64,000 nt of DNA from Methylomarinovum tepidoasis (GCF_030294985.1 NZ_AP024718.1:1255001-1319000); one strand, 5' to 3'. Positions 40,294-53,228 are shown, counted from the first letter of the stretch. Program-made: numbers and translations. Notes: generated by a model from the letters alone, not told the origin.

Positions 40294-42438
40294 TCAGGCG
40301 CCATCGTCGTCCAGCAGGGTGTCGAGGATGGACCAGCGTTTGGTTGTTTCCTTGACGCCCTTGCCCAGAATCCAGCGGTCGTAGAGTTGCCGGGGAATGC
40401 CGAGCGTTTTCTCCAATGTCATCCAGGTGTCGAGGAAGGTGCGCCATTCCAAGTCTCCCCGGGGCAGGGCGAAGGCCACCGGCGTGGCGATGTGGGGTTC
40501 GGGAATCACCACCGCGTATTCGGGATGCAGCGTGGTCCAGGCGGATCCGGCTTCGGCGCTGATGATGAGTCCGTCCAAATCGCTACGCTGGAAGAACGTT
40601 TGGTTCGAAGGCAGTTTCACGATATGGGCCCCGGGGAGATATTCGGCCGCGGCGCTGGCTAGGGTTTTGCCGGAAATCCCTAGCCGCAGACCGGCATGGC
40701 TGATCGCTTCCCAGGTGTCGAAATCGTGGCGTCGGTAGTCGGGAAGCAGCACGCCGAGGGTGACGGTCATGTAGGGTGTGGAGAACAGCAGCTTGGGCAG
40801 CCGTGCCGGAGTCACGAGAAGGCCGCCGACCGCCAGATCGATCTGGCCATTGTGCAGTTGTGTGACTAGGGTTTTGTAAGTCCAGGGGACGAAGATCAGT
40901 TTCAGTTTCAGATCCTGGGCGAAGCGGTGGCAGAGGGCGATGTCGTAGCCTGCCAGCTCGCCTTGGTCGTTGAAGAAACTGAAAGGAAGCTGTCCCGGAT
41001 GATAACCTACCCGCAAGGTCCGGGTTCGCAGAATCCGTTGCAACCGTGACTGCTGCGGTGGCGGGGATTTGACGGCGGGAATGTGTTTCATGACCCGGGC
41101 CGGTGCTGGCGATTCGATCCTCAACTGCAGCAATGTGGTGGTCGTCTGCTGTTCGTGGGTCAACAATTCGGTCAGAAACAGGCGGACACCCAGGACGACA
41201 CCCCCCGTCACGACCGCCATCCCGACGATGAAATAGCCCAGTTTCCGCAAATCAAGACGCAGCATCCCGGTAGCGGCGGCCGTGGCCAGCAACGTGAAGG
41301 TGAAAAGATTCATGACCGCCAGCAGGGTGGCGAACCAGCCGTTGAGGATGCCGGTGACCAGGTAAAGTTGATACAGGTCCGCGGGGATTCGCATCTGATC
41401 GAGCAGGAACGGCAATGCCAGGTCGACGCCACCGAACAGAGTGAACAGTCCCAGCAATGAGAAGGCGGGGTACTGGGACAGGGCGATTTCGGTGCCGCTG
41501 AACCAGCCGGCGAACAGTACGAACAGCAGGGTAATCAGTTTGCCGATGTTGGGAAAATTGAATGACGTCGGGATCAGAACTTCGATGAAGCGTTCCTTGT
41601 CCTGGTCGAGGGAACCGTGACTCTGGAACAACGCCTTGGCCTGTTCGATCAGCATCGGCAGGACGATGAACAGATTGCCGGTGGCGAAACCGGTGATGAG
41701 GGAGGCGCGACAGGCGCGCAGGATGGCCCGGTAGGAAAACGGAGTCAGGAGGGCGGTCAGGCCCGGCAGGATCAGAAAGGTCAGCAGCAGCGAGGCGAGG
41801 ATGAAGACCGTCACATACACCTGGAGCCGGCCGAAATCGGCGAAAGACAAGGTGCCGGCGGCATTGGCGGCGATGGCGAAAATGCCGAAGGGGCTGAGCT
41901 GGATCACCATCATGGCGATCCGGGTCAGCGTCTTCTGGACGGTATCCAGAAGGTGCAGGAGAGAGTGTTTGTCCTCGATACCGATCAGGGCGATACCGAA
42001 GATCACGCTGAAAACCGCCGAGGCGGGCACGATGGTGCGGGCCAGGGAACGGAACGGGTTGACCGGAATGTAGAGATCGATGAAATCGACCTGGCGTTGT
42101 TCCACCATGCTGGGGCTGTAGAAAGTGCCGGCGGGCATATCCGGGAAGGCCAGGGGCATCACGTAGATGACCAGAAAGGCCAGGAGCCAGGAACCGAGCA
42201 GCACGATCCCGGCAGTCAGGGCCAGGCGCTTGGCCTTGGTGTAATCCAATCCGCCGATGCCGGCAATCAGCGAAACCACCATGTAAGGCAGGATGGACAT
42301 TTGCAGCAGGCCGATGTAGGCCCGCCCGATCAGGTTTAGCGGTGCGGCCCGCTCCCCTAGGAACAGACCGGTGACGATGCCCAGCAGCAAACCGATGAGG
42401 ATGCGCTGGGACAGGCTGGTGCGGTTGTCTTTTCCCAT
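40294..42438 (-). CDS. Fusion of a dicarboxylate/amino-acid:cation symporter (SDF family) with a family 3 solute-binding protein
   Basis: A 714-residue two-part protein. Residues about 10-430 form a GltP/DctA-like symporter with helices and the signature regions SFNFPNIGKL and LSQYPAFSLLG. A further helix (YFIVGMAVVTGGVVLGVRLFL) leads to a periplasmic domain, about 480-700, with the family 3 binding-protein blocks RTLRVGYHPGQLPFSFFNDQG, GYDIALCHRFAQDL, LHNGQIDLAVGGLLVTPAR and DGLIISAEAGSAW. Fusion of the two may couple capture and transport, or the binding domain may act as a sensor. The substrate is probably an amino acid or dicarboxylate. The gene stands alone, convergent with the lipoprotein gene. 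Confidence 0.88.
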   Translation of the reverse strand: MGKDNRTSLSQRILIGLLLGIVTGLFLGERAAPLNLIGRAYIGLLQMSILPYMVVSLIAGIGGLDYTKAKRLALTAGIVLLGSWLLAFLVIYVMPLAFPDMPAGTFYSPSMVEQRQVDFIDLYIPVNPFRSLARTIVPASAVFSVIFGIALIGIEDKHSLLHLLDTVQKTLTRIAMMVIQLSPFGIFAIAANAAGTLSFADFGRLQVYVTVFILASLLLTFLILPGLTALLTPFSYRAILRACRASLITGFATGNLFIVLPMLIEQAKALFQSHGSLDQDKERFIEVLIPTSFNFPNIGKLITLLFVLFAGWFSGTEIALSQYPAFSLLGLFTLFGGVDLALPFLLDQMRIPADLYQLYLVTGILNGWFATLLAVMNLFTFTLLATAAATGMLRLDLRKLGYFIVGMAVVTGGVVLGVRLFLTELLTHEQQTTTTLLQLRIESPAPARVMKHIPAVKSPPPQQSRLQRILRTRTLRVGYHPGQLPFSFFNDQGELAGYDIALCHRFAQDLKLKLIFVPWTYKTLVTQLHNGQIDLAVGGLLVTPARLPKLLFSTPYMTVTLGVLLPDYRRHDFDTWEAISHAGLRLGISGKTLASAAAEYLPGAHIVKLPSNQTFFQRSDLDGLIISAEAGSAWTTLHPEYAVVIPEPHIATPVAFALPRGDLEWRTFLDTWMTLEKTLGIPRQLYDRWILGKGVKETTKRWSILDTLLDDDGA

Positions 42439-42586
42439 GGGTTTCAGTGTAGCGCCCGGTCACAGCCGTACAGGATGCCTGCGCCCAGCCGCAGCACACC
42501 CCGGGTCTCAAAGCGTTCCCTGCTCACGGAATTGCAGCAGGGAGCGGGAATCAGCTCCGGCGACGGATCGTCACCGCGCCAGCGGG

Positions 42587-43676
42587 TCATGCCCGCTCGC
42601 TACCGTCGGCTGGGATCTGGCGCAACAGAACGGTGCGCAGGGCGTCCAGAAACGCCTGGTTTTCCTCCGGCGTTCCCACCGTGACCCGCAGACAGTCGCT
42701 GAGCGGCCCGCCGGCGGGTGATAGGTTCTTGACCAGGATACCGCGGCGTTTCAGGGCTTCGAAGACCTTGCCCGCGCCGGGAACCTGCAGCAGGATGAAA
42801 TTGGCCGCGCTCGGGAAGGCTTGCACGCCGGGCAGTAGGGACAGGGCCTGGAACAGGCGGTCGCGCTCGGCGCGGATGGCGGCGGTCTGGCGCTCGAAGA
42901 CCTCGGCGTGATCGAGGGCGAACTCGGCGCTGAGCTGGGTGAGGATGTTGATGTTGTAGGGCAGGCGCAGCTTGTCGAAGTGTCTCAGCCATTCCGGCCG
43001 GCCGGTCAGGAATCCCAGGCGCAGCCCGGCCAGCCCCAGCTTCGACAGGGTGCGCATCACCAGCAGGTTGTCGAACGTCTCCAGGCGGTCCATGAAGGTG
43101 GCCTGGGCGAAGGGGGCGTAGGCTTCGTCCACCACCACCAGCCCCGGCGTGCGGCGGATGATTTCCTCCATCAGCGCGGCGTCGAACAGGTTGCCGGTGG
43201 GATTGTTGGGATAGGCGAGGAAGATGATCTCCGGCCGGTGGCGCGCGATGGCCTCCAGCATCGCCGCGCGGTCGAGGCCGAAGTCCGCCTGCAGGGGGAC
43301 GCCGACGAAGTCCAGGTTCAGCCAGCGGGCGATTTCCTGATACATGACGAAAGTGGGCTGGGGCGCCAGCACGGTGGCGTGATTCCGTCCCACCAAGGCC
43401 ATGAGCAGGATCTGGATGATCTCGTCGGAGCCGTTGCCCAGGAGGATTTCCATGCCCTCCGGTACCTGCGCATGGCGGCGCAGGGCCTGTTTCAGGGCCG
43501 GGGCCTGGGGATCGGGGTAACGGTTGGGGTGGGCCCGGCGCAGGTGGTCGAGCCATGCTTCGACCATCTCCGGCGGCCAGTCGTAGGGGTTTTCCATGGC
43601 GTCGAGCTTGATGAAGCCCGTGGCGTCCGGCACGTGATAGGCGGAGGCCGCCAGGATGTCGGGACGGAAGAAGTCT

Positions 43677-43687
<11 letters not shown>
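42587..43687 (-). CDS. hisC: Histidinol-phosphate aminotransferase
   Basis: A 366-residue PLP enzyme that converts imidazole acetol phosphate to histidinol phosphate. Family blocks are [39 protein letters not shown], the loop [10 protein letters not shown], and the PLP lysine in [14 protein letters not shown]. It ends the mla-murA-hisGDC operon and overlaps hisD by 11 bases. A 148-base gap with no recognised feature follows it downstream. Confidence 0.95.
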
Positions 43688-44986
<1,299 letters not shown>

Positions 44987-44987
<1 letters not shown>

Positions 44988-45622
44988 CAGGCGGCCTCCT
45001 GCGGTTGGGCGGCGGTTTCCAGATCGGCGATCAGGCGTTTGATGGCGGCGTGTTTCATCTTCATCGCCGCCTTGTTGACCACCAGGCGCGAGGAAATCTC
45101 CATGATCAGATCGCGCGGTTCCAGGCCGTTGGCCCGGAGGGTGTTGCCGGTGTCCACCAGATCGACGATGCACTCGGCCAGGCCCACCAGAGGCGCCAGC
45201 TCCATGGAGCCATAGAGCTTGATGACCTCGGCCTGGATGCCGCGTTCGGCGAAGAAGCGTTTGGCGGTGCGCACATACTTGGTGGCCACCCGCACCCGGC
45301 GCCCGTTCCAGGTTTCCCCGACGCGCCCGGCGGTCATCATGCGGCAGCGGGCGATGCCGAGATCCAAGGGTTCGTAGAGTCCTTCGGCGCCGTGTTCCAC
45401 CAGTACGTCCTTGCCGGCGATGCCAAGGTCGGCGGCGCCGTATTCCACGTAGGTGGGCACGTCGGTGGCGCGGATGATGAGCAGGCGGACGTCGTCGCGG
45501 TGGGTGGGCAGGATCAGCTTGCGCGAGGTGTCCGGATCCTCGGCCGGGACGATGCTGGCGGCGGCCAGCAGCGGCAGGGCTTCCTTGTAGATGCGGCCTT
45601 TGGAGACAGCGATGGTGAGCAT
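44987..45622 (-). CDS. hisG: ATP phosphoribosyltransferase, short form
   Basis: Catalyses the first step of histidine synthesis from ATP and PRPP. The 211-residue protein begins [20 protein letters not shown] and has [29 protein letters not shown] and the PRPP loop [14 protein letters not shown]. It lacks the C-terminal regulatory domain, so it is the HisG-short form that requires a HisZ subunit, which is not in the window. It lies seven bases after murA. Confidence 0.95.
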
Positions 45623-45629
45623 GGTGGTC

Positions 45630-47177
<1,548 letters not shown>

Positions 47178-47178
<1 letters not shown>

Positions 47179-47651
47179 TATTGGGTGCCGCTCTTTTCCG
47201 AGGATTTCACCAGAAACTTGCCGATCAGCTCCTCCAGCACCAGGGCGGACTGGGTGATCTCGATCTCGTCGCCGTCTTCGAAGTAATCGGGACTGCCGCC
47301 GGCGTCGATGCCGACGTATTGTTCCCCCAGCAACCCGGAAGTGTAGATGCTGGCGATGCTGTCGTCAGGCAGTTTGTACGCCGGCTGGATGCGCATTTCC
47401 ACCACCGCCTCGTACCGCTCCGGGTCCAGGGAGATCCGGGAGACCCGTCCGATCGGCACCCCGGCGAGTTTGACCGGGGCCCTGACCTTGAGGGTGCCGA
47501 TGTTCTGGAACCGGGCGTAGAGGCGATAGCCCTGGTTCTGGTCGCGGAACTCGGTCAGGTTGCTGACCTCCATCGCCAGCAGGAACAGGGCTCCCAGGCC
47601 GATGGCGACGAAGATCCCGACCCAGATTTCGATGAGACGGCTTTTTTCCAT
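47178..47651 (-). CDS. mlaD: Phospholipid transport substrate-binding subunit MlaD
   Basis: A 157-residue protein with one N-terminal helix (EIWVGIFVAIGLGALFLLAM) and a mammalian-cell-entry (MCE) domain: YRLYARFQNIGTLKVRAPVKL and AGVPIGRVSRISLDP. MlaD forms a hexameric ring that channels lipids on the inner-membrane complex. It lies six bases after mlaE and overlaps mlaB. Confidence 0.94.
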
Positions 47652-47657
47652 GGACGC

Positions 47658-48437
47658 TTATTCTCCAAACATCAGGGCGGTCAAAATGAAGTCCGATCCC
47701 AGGACGGCGAAGGCGGAATAGACCACCGAGCGGGTGGTGGCGCGGCTGACCCCTTCCGAGGTGGGGACGGCGTCGTAGCCTTCGAACACCGCGATCCAGG
47801 TGACGAGAAGGCCGAACACCAGGCTCTTGATGACGCTGTTGACGATGTCCTCGCGGAAGTCGATGGTGGCCTGCATCTGCGACCAGAACGAACCCTCGTC
47901 CACCCCCAGCATGGGCACCCCGACCAGATAGCCGCCGTAGATGCCGATGTAGGTGAACAGCTCGGCCAGCAGCGGCATCGACAGGATGCCGGCCAGAAGG
48001 CGGGGGGTGATGACCCGCTTCATGGGATCGACCGCCATCATTTCCATCCCCGAGAGCTGTTCGGTGGCTTTCATCAGCCCGATTTCCGCCGTCAGGGCCG
48101 AGCCGGCGCGGCCCGAGAACAGCAGGGCGGTGACCACCGGACCCAGCTCCCGCACCAGGGAGGCAGCCACCATGACCCCCAGGGATTCCTCGGCGCCGAA
48201 GTCCGACAGCACGTTGTAACCCTGCAATCCCAGCACCATGCCGACGAAGAAGCCGGACAGCGAAATCAGCAGGATGCTAAGCGCCCCCACCATATACATC
48301 TGCCGGATCAGCAACCCCGGCCGGCGCAGGACTTCGGGGATACCGGTCAGGGCCAGCAGGAAGAACAGGTTGGCCCGTCCCAGCTTGGCGAAGGCACCGA
48401 GGGAGGTGGCGCCGAGCCGTTGTAACGCCCCTAGCAT
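47658..48437 (-). CDS. mlaE: Phospholipid ABC transporter permease MlaE
   Basis: A 259-residue inner-membrane permease of the MlaE family. Distinctive blocks are [40 protein letters not shown] and [23 protein letters not shown] at 48437 starts inside the last codons of mlaF (seven-base overlap); longer frames upstream lie in mlaF. It partners MlaF and MlaD in keeping the outer membrane asymmetric. Confidence 0.95.
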   Translation of the reverse strand: MLGALQRLGATSLGAFAKLGRANLFFLLALTGIPEVLRRPGLLIRQMYMVGALSILLISLSGFFVGMVLGLQGYNVLSDFGAEESLGVMVAASLVRELGPVVTALLFSGRAGSALTAEIGLMKATEQLSGMEMMAVDPMKRVITPRLLAGILSMPLLAELFTYIGIYGGYLVGVPMLGVDEGSFWSQMQATIDFREDIVNSVIKSLVFGLLVTWIAVFEGYDAVPTSEGVSRATTRSVVYSAFAVLGSDFILTALMFGE

Positions 48438-49267
48438 CGCAGCAGGTCCTCGTGGTAGTCGGGCGCCGGATAGTGGAACGGCACCGGGCCGTCGGGCAGC
48501 CCTTCGAGAAACTGGCGTACCCAGGGGGAGTCGGTCCCCTTGAGGTCGTCCGGGGTGCCTTCGCCCACCACCTTGCCGTTGGAGATCAGGTAGACGTAGT
48601 CCGAGATCGAAGCGGTTTCGGCCACGTCGTGGGAAACCACGATGCTGGTCAGCCCCAGGGCGTCGTTGAGGGTACGGATCAGCTTCACCAGCACACCCAT
48701 GGAGATCGGGTCCTGGCCGGTGAAGGGCTCGTCGTACATGATCATCATCGGGTCGAGGGCGATGGCCCGCGCCAGCGCCACCCGCCGGGCCATGCCGCCG
48801 GACAGCTGCGACGGCATCAGGTCGCGGGCCCCGCGCAGCCCCACCGCCTCCAGCTTCATCAGCACCAGGGAACGGATCATCGATTCCGGCAGATCGGTGT
48901 GTTCGCGCAGGGGAAAGGCGACGTTCTCGAACACGTTCAGGTCGGTGAGCAGGGCGCCGGACTGGAACAGCATTCCCATGCGCTTGCGAAGCTGGTACAG
49001 TTGCCGCCGCGACAGCCGGTGGACGTTCTCGCCGTCCACCTCGATGGTGCCGGCCTGGGGCCTGAGCTGGCCGCCGATGAGTTTGAGCAGGGTGGTCTTG
49101 CCGGTGCCCGAGGGGCCCATGATGGCGGTCACCGAGCCGCGGCGGATGTCCATGTCGACGCCGTCGAAGATCCGGCGCCGGCCGCGGGCGAATACCAGAC
49201 CACGGATTTTGACCAGAACCTTGGAGGATGCAGCCATCGTGCTGATACCGTGGAAAAAGGCGATCAT
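48431..49267 (-). CDS. mlaF: Phospholipid ABC transporter ATP-binding protein MlaF
   Basis: A 278-residue ABC ATPase. Walker A is [16 protein letters not shown], the signature [19 protein letters not shown], Walker B MIMYDEPF, and the switch His is in VVSHD. The ATG at 49267 has AAGGA close upstream; the ATG at 49237 (MAASSKV) is an equally plausible start, ten residues shorter. It is the first gene of the mlaF-E-D-B-murA-hisG-D-C operon and is divergent from the sugar transferase gene by 18 bases. Confidence 0.93.
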   Translation of the reverse strand: MIAFFHGISTMAASSKVLVKIRGLVFARGRRRIFDGVDMDIRRGSVTAIMGPSGTGKTTLLKLIGGQLRPQAGTIEVDGENVHRLSRRQLYQLRKRMGMLFQSGALLTDLNVFENVAFPLREHTDLPESMIRSLVLMKLEAVGLRGARDLMPSQLSGGMARRVALARAIALDPMMIMYDEPFTGQDPISMGVLVKLIRTLNDALGLTSIVVSHDVAETASISDYVYLISNGKVVGEGTPDDLKGTDSPWVRQFLEGLPDGPVPFHYPAPDYHEDLLRC

Positions 49268-49285
49268 TGTCCTTGAGGGAAGCGG

Positions 49286-49870
49286 GTGAAGTCAAACGCG
49301 CCGTGGGACAGCCCGCTGCTCCGGGCCTGCGATCTGATCCTGGCCGGTGGCGCGCTGTTGGCGGGCTGGCCGCTGCTGCTGGTGCTGCTGGGCCTGGGGT
49401 GGCTGGATACCGGCGCGCCGCTGTTCCGGCAGGTCCGGGTGGGACGGCAGGGCCGCCCTTTCGTGCTCTATAAGCTGCGCACCATGCGCCTGGAAACGCC
49501 CTCGGTGGCCACCCACCTGGCCGACCCGAACGCCGTGACCCGCTTCGGCCGCTTCTTGCGCCGCACCAAGCTCGACGAGCTGCCTCAGCTCTGGAACGTG
49601 ATCCGGGGTGAAATGAGCCTGGTGGGGCCGCGCCCCTGCCTGCCGAATCAGAAGGAGCTGATCGAGGCCCGCGACCGCCTCGGCGTGCTGGCGGCCCGTC
49701 CCGGCATCACCGGTCTGGCGCAGATCCGCGGCATCGACATGTCGCAGCCGCAGCAGCTTGCCCGGGTCGATGCGGAAATGCTTCGGGATTTCTCTCTCCG
49801 GGCCTACTTCCGCTATCTGTGGCTGACGCTGCGGGGGCGGGGACAGGGAGATCGGGTCCGCCCGACTTGA
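49286..49870 (+). CDS. Bacterial sugar transferase (undecaprenyl-phosphate hexose phosphotransferase type)
   Basis: A 194-residue membrane-associated phosphoglycosyltransferase. One reentrant/transmembrane helix ([20 protein letters not shown]) precedes the catalytic part with [44 protein letters not shown] and LVGPRPCLP. These enzymes start surface glycan repeat units by loading a sugar-phosphate onto the lipid carrier. The start is GTG at 49286 with GAGGGAAG before it. No glycan biosynthesis cluster surrounds it, so the acceptor pathway is unknown. Confidence 0.9.
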   Translation: MKSNAPWDSPLLRACDLILAGGALLAGWPLLLVLLGLGWLDTGAPLFRQVRVGRQGRPFVLYKLRTMRLETPSVATHLADPNAVTRFGRFLRRTKLDELPQLWNVIRGEMSLVGPRPCLPNQKELIEARDRLGVLAARPGITGLAQIRGIDMSQPQQLARVDAEMLRDFSLRAYFRYLWLTLRGRGQGDRVRPT

Positions 49871-49925
49871 AGCGTTCCCGAGAATCCAGGATAATTCACT
49901 CCCTTTTCACAGCCGGGTTGTCAAG

Positions 49926-50306
49926 ATGCATACAACCATGCTCAAAGCCAAGCTCCACCAGGCCCGGGTGACCCATTCCGAACTGCTGTACGAGGGGTCC
50001 TGCGCCATCGATGGGGACCTGCTCGACCGGGCCGGGATCCACGAGTACGAACAGATCCACATCTACAACGTCAACAACGGCGAGCGCTTCACCACCTATG
50101 CCATCCGCGCCGAGGCCGGATCCGGCATCGTTTCCGTCAACGGTGCCGCCGCCCGCCTGGCCGCTCCCGGTGATATGGTCATCATCTGCGCCTATGCCAG
50201 CCTCGACGAAAAGGAGCTGGCGGATTACCAGCCCACCCTCATCTATCTGGACGAGCGCAACCGCATCGTCCGCACCGGCCACGCCATCCCGGTTCAGGCC
50301 GCCTGA
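49926..50306 (+). CDS. panD: Aspartate 1-decarboxylase (proenzyme)
   Basis: Makes beta-alanine from aspartate for pantothenate and coenzyme A. The 126-residue proenzyme cleaves itself between Gly24 and Ser25 in YEGSCAID to make the pyruvoyl cofactor. Other family blocks are [29 protein letters not shown] and [13 protein letters not shown]. The sequence is close to E. coli PanD, with the conserved Lys9, Arg54 and Tyr58 regions. It is probably transcribed on its own after the sugar transferase gene, with a 55-base gap. Confidence 0.96.
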   Translation: MHTTMLKAKLHQARVTHSELLYEGSCAIDGDLLDRAGIHEYEQIHIYNVNNGERFTTYAIRAEAGSGIVSVNGAAARLAAPGDMVIICAYASLDEKELADYQPTLIYLDERNRIVRTGHAIPVQAA

Positions 50307-50318
50307 TTCCCGGCTGCA

Positions 50319-51221
50319 TCATCGTCGGCGCCACCAGCCGGCCAGCAGCGAGCCGGACAGATTGTGCCACAGGCTGAACAGCGCCCCCGGCAGGGCGGCG
50401 GCGGGGGAGAAGTATTCGACCGCCAGGGCCACGCTCAGACCGGAATTCTGCATTCCAACCTCGATGGCGAGGGTCCGGCGGGTGACCGGGTCGAGCCCGA
50501 ACAGGGCCGGAATCCAGTAACCCAGCGCCAGACCGGTGAGGTTGTGGAGCACCACCGCCAGCATGACCGGAGCGCCAGCCTGCAGCAGCGTCTCCCGGTT
50601 GAGGGCGACGATGATGGCGATGATGACGGCGATGGCCAGGCTCGCCACCAAGGGGCCGCTTCTGCGCAGGGGGGCGATGTGCCGTCCCATCCAGGTGTTG
50701 CAGGCCACGCCGGCGGCCAGGGGCAGCACCACGATCTGGCCGATGCTAAGGAGCATGGAGGTTGCCGGGACCGGCACCTGCTGGTGCAGATAGACCCAGG
50801 TCAGCAACGGGGTGGCCGCCACCGCCGCCAGGGTCGAGGTCAGGGTCATCAGTACCGACAGGGCGACGTTGCCCCGAGCCAGGTAGCAGATGACGTTGGA
50901 GGCGGTGCCGCCGGCGCTGCTGCCCACCAGCACCAGCCCTGCCAGGTGGGCGGTCGCAAGCCCCAGCCCCTGGCCGATCAGATAAGCCGCGGCGGGCATG
51001 ATCAGAAACTGGAGTCCCACACCCAGCAGGACGATGCCCGGCCGGGCCAGGATCGCGCGAAAGTGTCCCCAAGTGAGCGACAGTCCCATGGCGAACATCA
51101 CCAGGGCCAGCAGGGGGACGATGGCGACTTTGGCCGGCGCCCACCACTGAGGCTGCCACAGGGCGCAGGCGGCCAGCGCCGCCGCCCACAGGGGGAAAAG
51201 GCGCGTCAGCCGTTCGCTCAC
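50319..51221 (-). CDS. Bile acid:sodium symporter (BASS) family transporter
   Basis: A 300-residue polytopic protein with about nine or ten helices. The family signatures are VLVGSSAGGTASNVICYLARGN and AIEVGMQNSGLSVALA. Bacterial members (ASBT-like) move small organic anions such as pantoate-related compounds or 2-oxo acids with sodium; plant and bacterial relatives include pantoate transporters, and the gene lies convergent with panD, 12 bases away. A pantothenate-pathway role is only suggested by that neighbour. The start overlaps the DUF2905 stop in ATGA. Confidence 0.87.
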   Translation of the reverse strand: MSERLTRLFPLWAAALAACALWQPQWWAPAKVAIVPLLALVMFAMGLSLTWGHFRAILARPGIVLLGVGLQFLIMPAAAYLIGQGLGLATAHLAGLVLVGSSAGGTASNVICYLARGNVALSVLMTLTSTLAAVAATPLLTWVYLHQQVPVPATSMLLSIGQIVVLPLAAGVACNTWMGRHIAPLRRSGPLVASLAIAVIIAIIVALNRETLLQAGAPVMLAVVLHNLTGLALGYWIPALFGLDPVTRRTLAIEVGMQNSGLSVALAVEYFSPAAALPGALFSLWHNLSGSLLAGWWRRR

Positions 51222-51433
51222 CGGCGCAGGAACAGGTTCACGAGCAGGGTCAGGATCAGGCTGACGATGATCATCGAGGTGATGGGGATGAAAATGAACT
51301 TGTTTTCGTCCTGAATCCGGATATCCCCTGGCAGCCGCCCGAACCAGCTCAGCAGATTGGGGACGTAGGTCAGGATCAGTCCCATCGCCAGCAGGAAGAT
51401 TCCCAGGTAGATGAAGAATTTACCACCTTCCAT
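51218..51433 (-). CDS. DUF2905 small membrane protein
   Basis: A 71-residue protein with two membrane helices (FIYLGIFLLAMGLILTYVP and FIPITSMIIVSLILTLLVNLF) and the conserved DUF2905 linker SWFGRLPGDIRIQDENKFI. ATG at 51433 is chosen because GGAG lies six bases upstream; earlier in-frame ATGs give unrelated leader residues. Its stop overlaps the BASS gene start. Function unknown. Confidence 0.88.
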   Translation of the reverse strand: MEGGKFFIYLGIFLLAMGLILTYVPNLLSWFGRLPGDIRIQDENKFIFIPITSMIIVSLILTLLVNLFLRR

Positions 51434-51570
51434 ATTGCACTCCATCAACGGTTGTCGGTTTTTGTCGCTCTGGCAACGATCGTGCGTAACCAAACATCTG
51501 TTCAAGTTGTTGATTCATAATGGCGAACGATTTTGGATAAGAGCGACCGGAGTGATTATAGAAGCACAAC

Positions 51571-52200
51571 CTAACAGGAGGTAAGGCACAGGGTACGGAC
51601 GTTGGCCACCCGCTGCAGAGACTGGTGGGAGGTCAGCACCGCAAGCCCGCCCGTCTGCAAATGGGCTTCGAGCAGCCCTTCCACCCAAGCGACGCCTTCC
51701 ACGTCCAGGGAGGTGAAGGGTTCGTCGAGGATCCACAGCCGGGCCTGTTGCAGCCTCAGGCGGGTGAGGCCGATGCGCTGGCGCTGGCCGGCGGACAGGG
51801 TGCGGGCGGGAACGTCCAGGTGCCGTCCCAGACCGGCCTCAGTGAGCAGGGCCGCCGGATCGGCGTCCGGGCGGATGCGGTACAGATGGCGAAGCAGATG
51901 GAGATTCTCCAGCGGCGTCAGCTCTCCCTTGATGCCGGGGTGGTGGCCCAGGTAGGCCAGATCCTGAAGATAGGCGGCGCGCTGTTCCGCCACCGGCCGG
52001 CCGCACCAGCGGATCTCGCCGTTTTCCGCCGGCAGCAGGCCACAGAGAATGCGCAGCAGACTGGTCTTGCCGCTGCCGTTGGTGCCCAGGACGTGCAGCA
52101 GCTCGCCGGCATGCAGTTCAAAGTCAAGGCCGCTGAACAGCAGGCGGTCGCCGCGGATGCATTCCAGCTCGTGAACCGCCAGACAGGCCATGTCGTTCAT
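51571..52200 (-). CDS. ccmA: Heme exporter ATP-binding subunit CcmA
   Basis: A 209-residue ABC ATPase of the CcmA class. Walker A is GTNGSGKTSLLRILCG, the signature LSAGQRQRIGLTRL, Walker B LWILDEPFTSLD, and VLTSHQ carries the switch His. In System I cytochrome c maturation it powers the CcmAB complex that releases holo-CcmE from CcmC. The start ATG at 52200 (MNDMACL) is preferred over 52236, though the ribosome site is weak. It stands alone; no ccmB is next to it, and the rest of the ccm genes are 22 kb away. Confidence 0.88.
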   Translation of the reverse strand: MNDMACLAVHELECIRGDRLLFSGLDFELHAGELLHVLGTNGSGKTSLLRILCGLLPAENGEIRWCGRPVAEQRAAYLQDLAYLGHHPGIKGELTPLENLHLLRHLYRIRPDADPAALLTEAGLGRHLDVPARTLSAGQRQRIGLTRLRLQQARLWILDEPFTSLDVEGVAWVEGLLEAHLQTGGLAVLTSHQSLQRVANVRTLCLTSC

Positions 52201-52253
52201 CGAAAATAAACCTATAATTGCTGCTTGAATGAACATTTTAACCGTTGTGAACG

Positions 52254-53228
52254 GTGTCTAGATTTCTCTTGATCGTGCTGCTGGCGGCCGTCGTCGTGCC
52301 GGCGATTTTTCTGACGTCGGATTTCGGAGAGCGCCCTCCTTCCCCCCTGCGGGTCGGCACCAACGTCTGGCCCGGTTATGAACCGTTGTATCTGGCCCGT
52401 AGCCTGGGGCATCTCGATCCGGACGACATCCAGCTGGTGGAGCTGCGTTCCTCCACCGATACCATGCAGCTGTTGCGCAGCGGCGATCTGGAAGCGGCCG
52501 CCCTGACCCTGGACGAGGCGCTGGACGTGGCCCAGGACGGCTTCGATCTGGGGGTCGTGCTGATCATGGACCTGTCCCAGGGAGGGGACGTGCTGATGGC
52601 GCGGCCCGGAATCGACTCCCTGTCGGCGCTGCGGGGCAAACGCATCGGGGTGGAAAGTTCGGCGGTCGGTGCCATACTCCTCGACGGTGCCTTGGAAGCG
52701 GCTGCCCTCCCGGTGGAGGCGGTGGACATCGTCCCCCTCAAGGTGGACGAGCATGAGCAGGCTTACCGCCAGGGACTGATCGATGCCGTGGTGACGTTCG
52801 AGCCGGTCGCCACCCGCCTGCGTCAGGCAGGGGCGGTGACTTTGTTCACCAGTGCCGCGATCCCGGAGCGCATCGTGGACGTGCTCGTGGTGCGTCGTGA
52901 CTTGGTCGCCGGCCGGACGGCAGCGCTGAGACGGTTGCTAACCGGCTATTTCGAGGCCCTGGCCTATCTGCACGACCATCCCGAGGCGGCCGCCCGGCGC
53001 ATTGCCCCGCGGATGAGCGTAACGCCGGCGCAAGCCTTGCGGGCGTATCGCGGCCTTCATCTCCCCGATCTGGCGGAAAACCGCGTCTGGCTGGAGGGTC
53101 CCACACCCAAGCTGGTCGAGGCGGCCACGAAAATCAAGGCCATCATGCTGGCCCATGGCTTGCTGCGACGTGAAGTTCGCATCGAACCCCTGCCCGAGGC
53201 GGCCTATTTGCCCGGGGCGGCGCCATGA
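52254..53228 (+). CDS. ABC-type solute-binding protein, NMT1/SsuA-like
   Basis: A 324-residue periplasmic binding protein with an N-terminal anchor/signal (FLLIVLLAAVVVPAIFL) and the NMT1/THI5/SsuA fold: RVGTNVWPGYEPLYLARSLG, GDLEAAALTLDEALDVAQDG, LRGKRIGVESSAVGAILLDG and TFEPVATRLRQAG. Such proteins bind nitrate, taurine, aliphatic sulfonates or thiamine precursors. No permease or ATPase follows; instead the stop overlaps the start of a GGDEF/EAL protein (ATGA). It may therefore be the sensor of that regulator rather than a transport component. The GTG at 52254 is taken as start. Confidence 0.85.
   Translation: MSRFLLIVLLAAVVVPAIFLTSDFGERPPSPLRVGTNVWPGYEPLYLARSLGHLDPDDIQLVELRSSTDTMQLLRSGDLEAAALTLDEALDVAQDGFDLGVVLIMDLSQGGDVLMARPGIDSLSALRGKRIGVESSAVGAILLDGALEAAALPVEAVDIVPLKVDEHEQAYRQGLIDAVVTFEPVATRLRQAGAVTLFTSAAIPERIVDVLVVRRDLVAGRTAALRRLLTGYFEALAYLHDHPEAAARRIAPRMSVTPAQALRAYRGLHLPDLAENRVWLEGPTPKLVEAATKIKAIMLAHGLLRREVRIEPLPEAAYLPGAAP

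Noticed and set aside
47658-49295. A 545-residue fusion of mlaF and mlaE in one frame
   Set aside because: The first part is an out-of-frame reading of mlaF; MlaE begins at ATG 48437 and MlaF is intact in its own frame.
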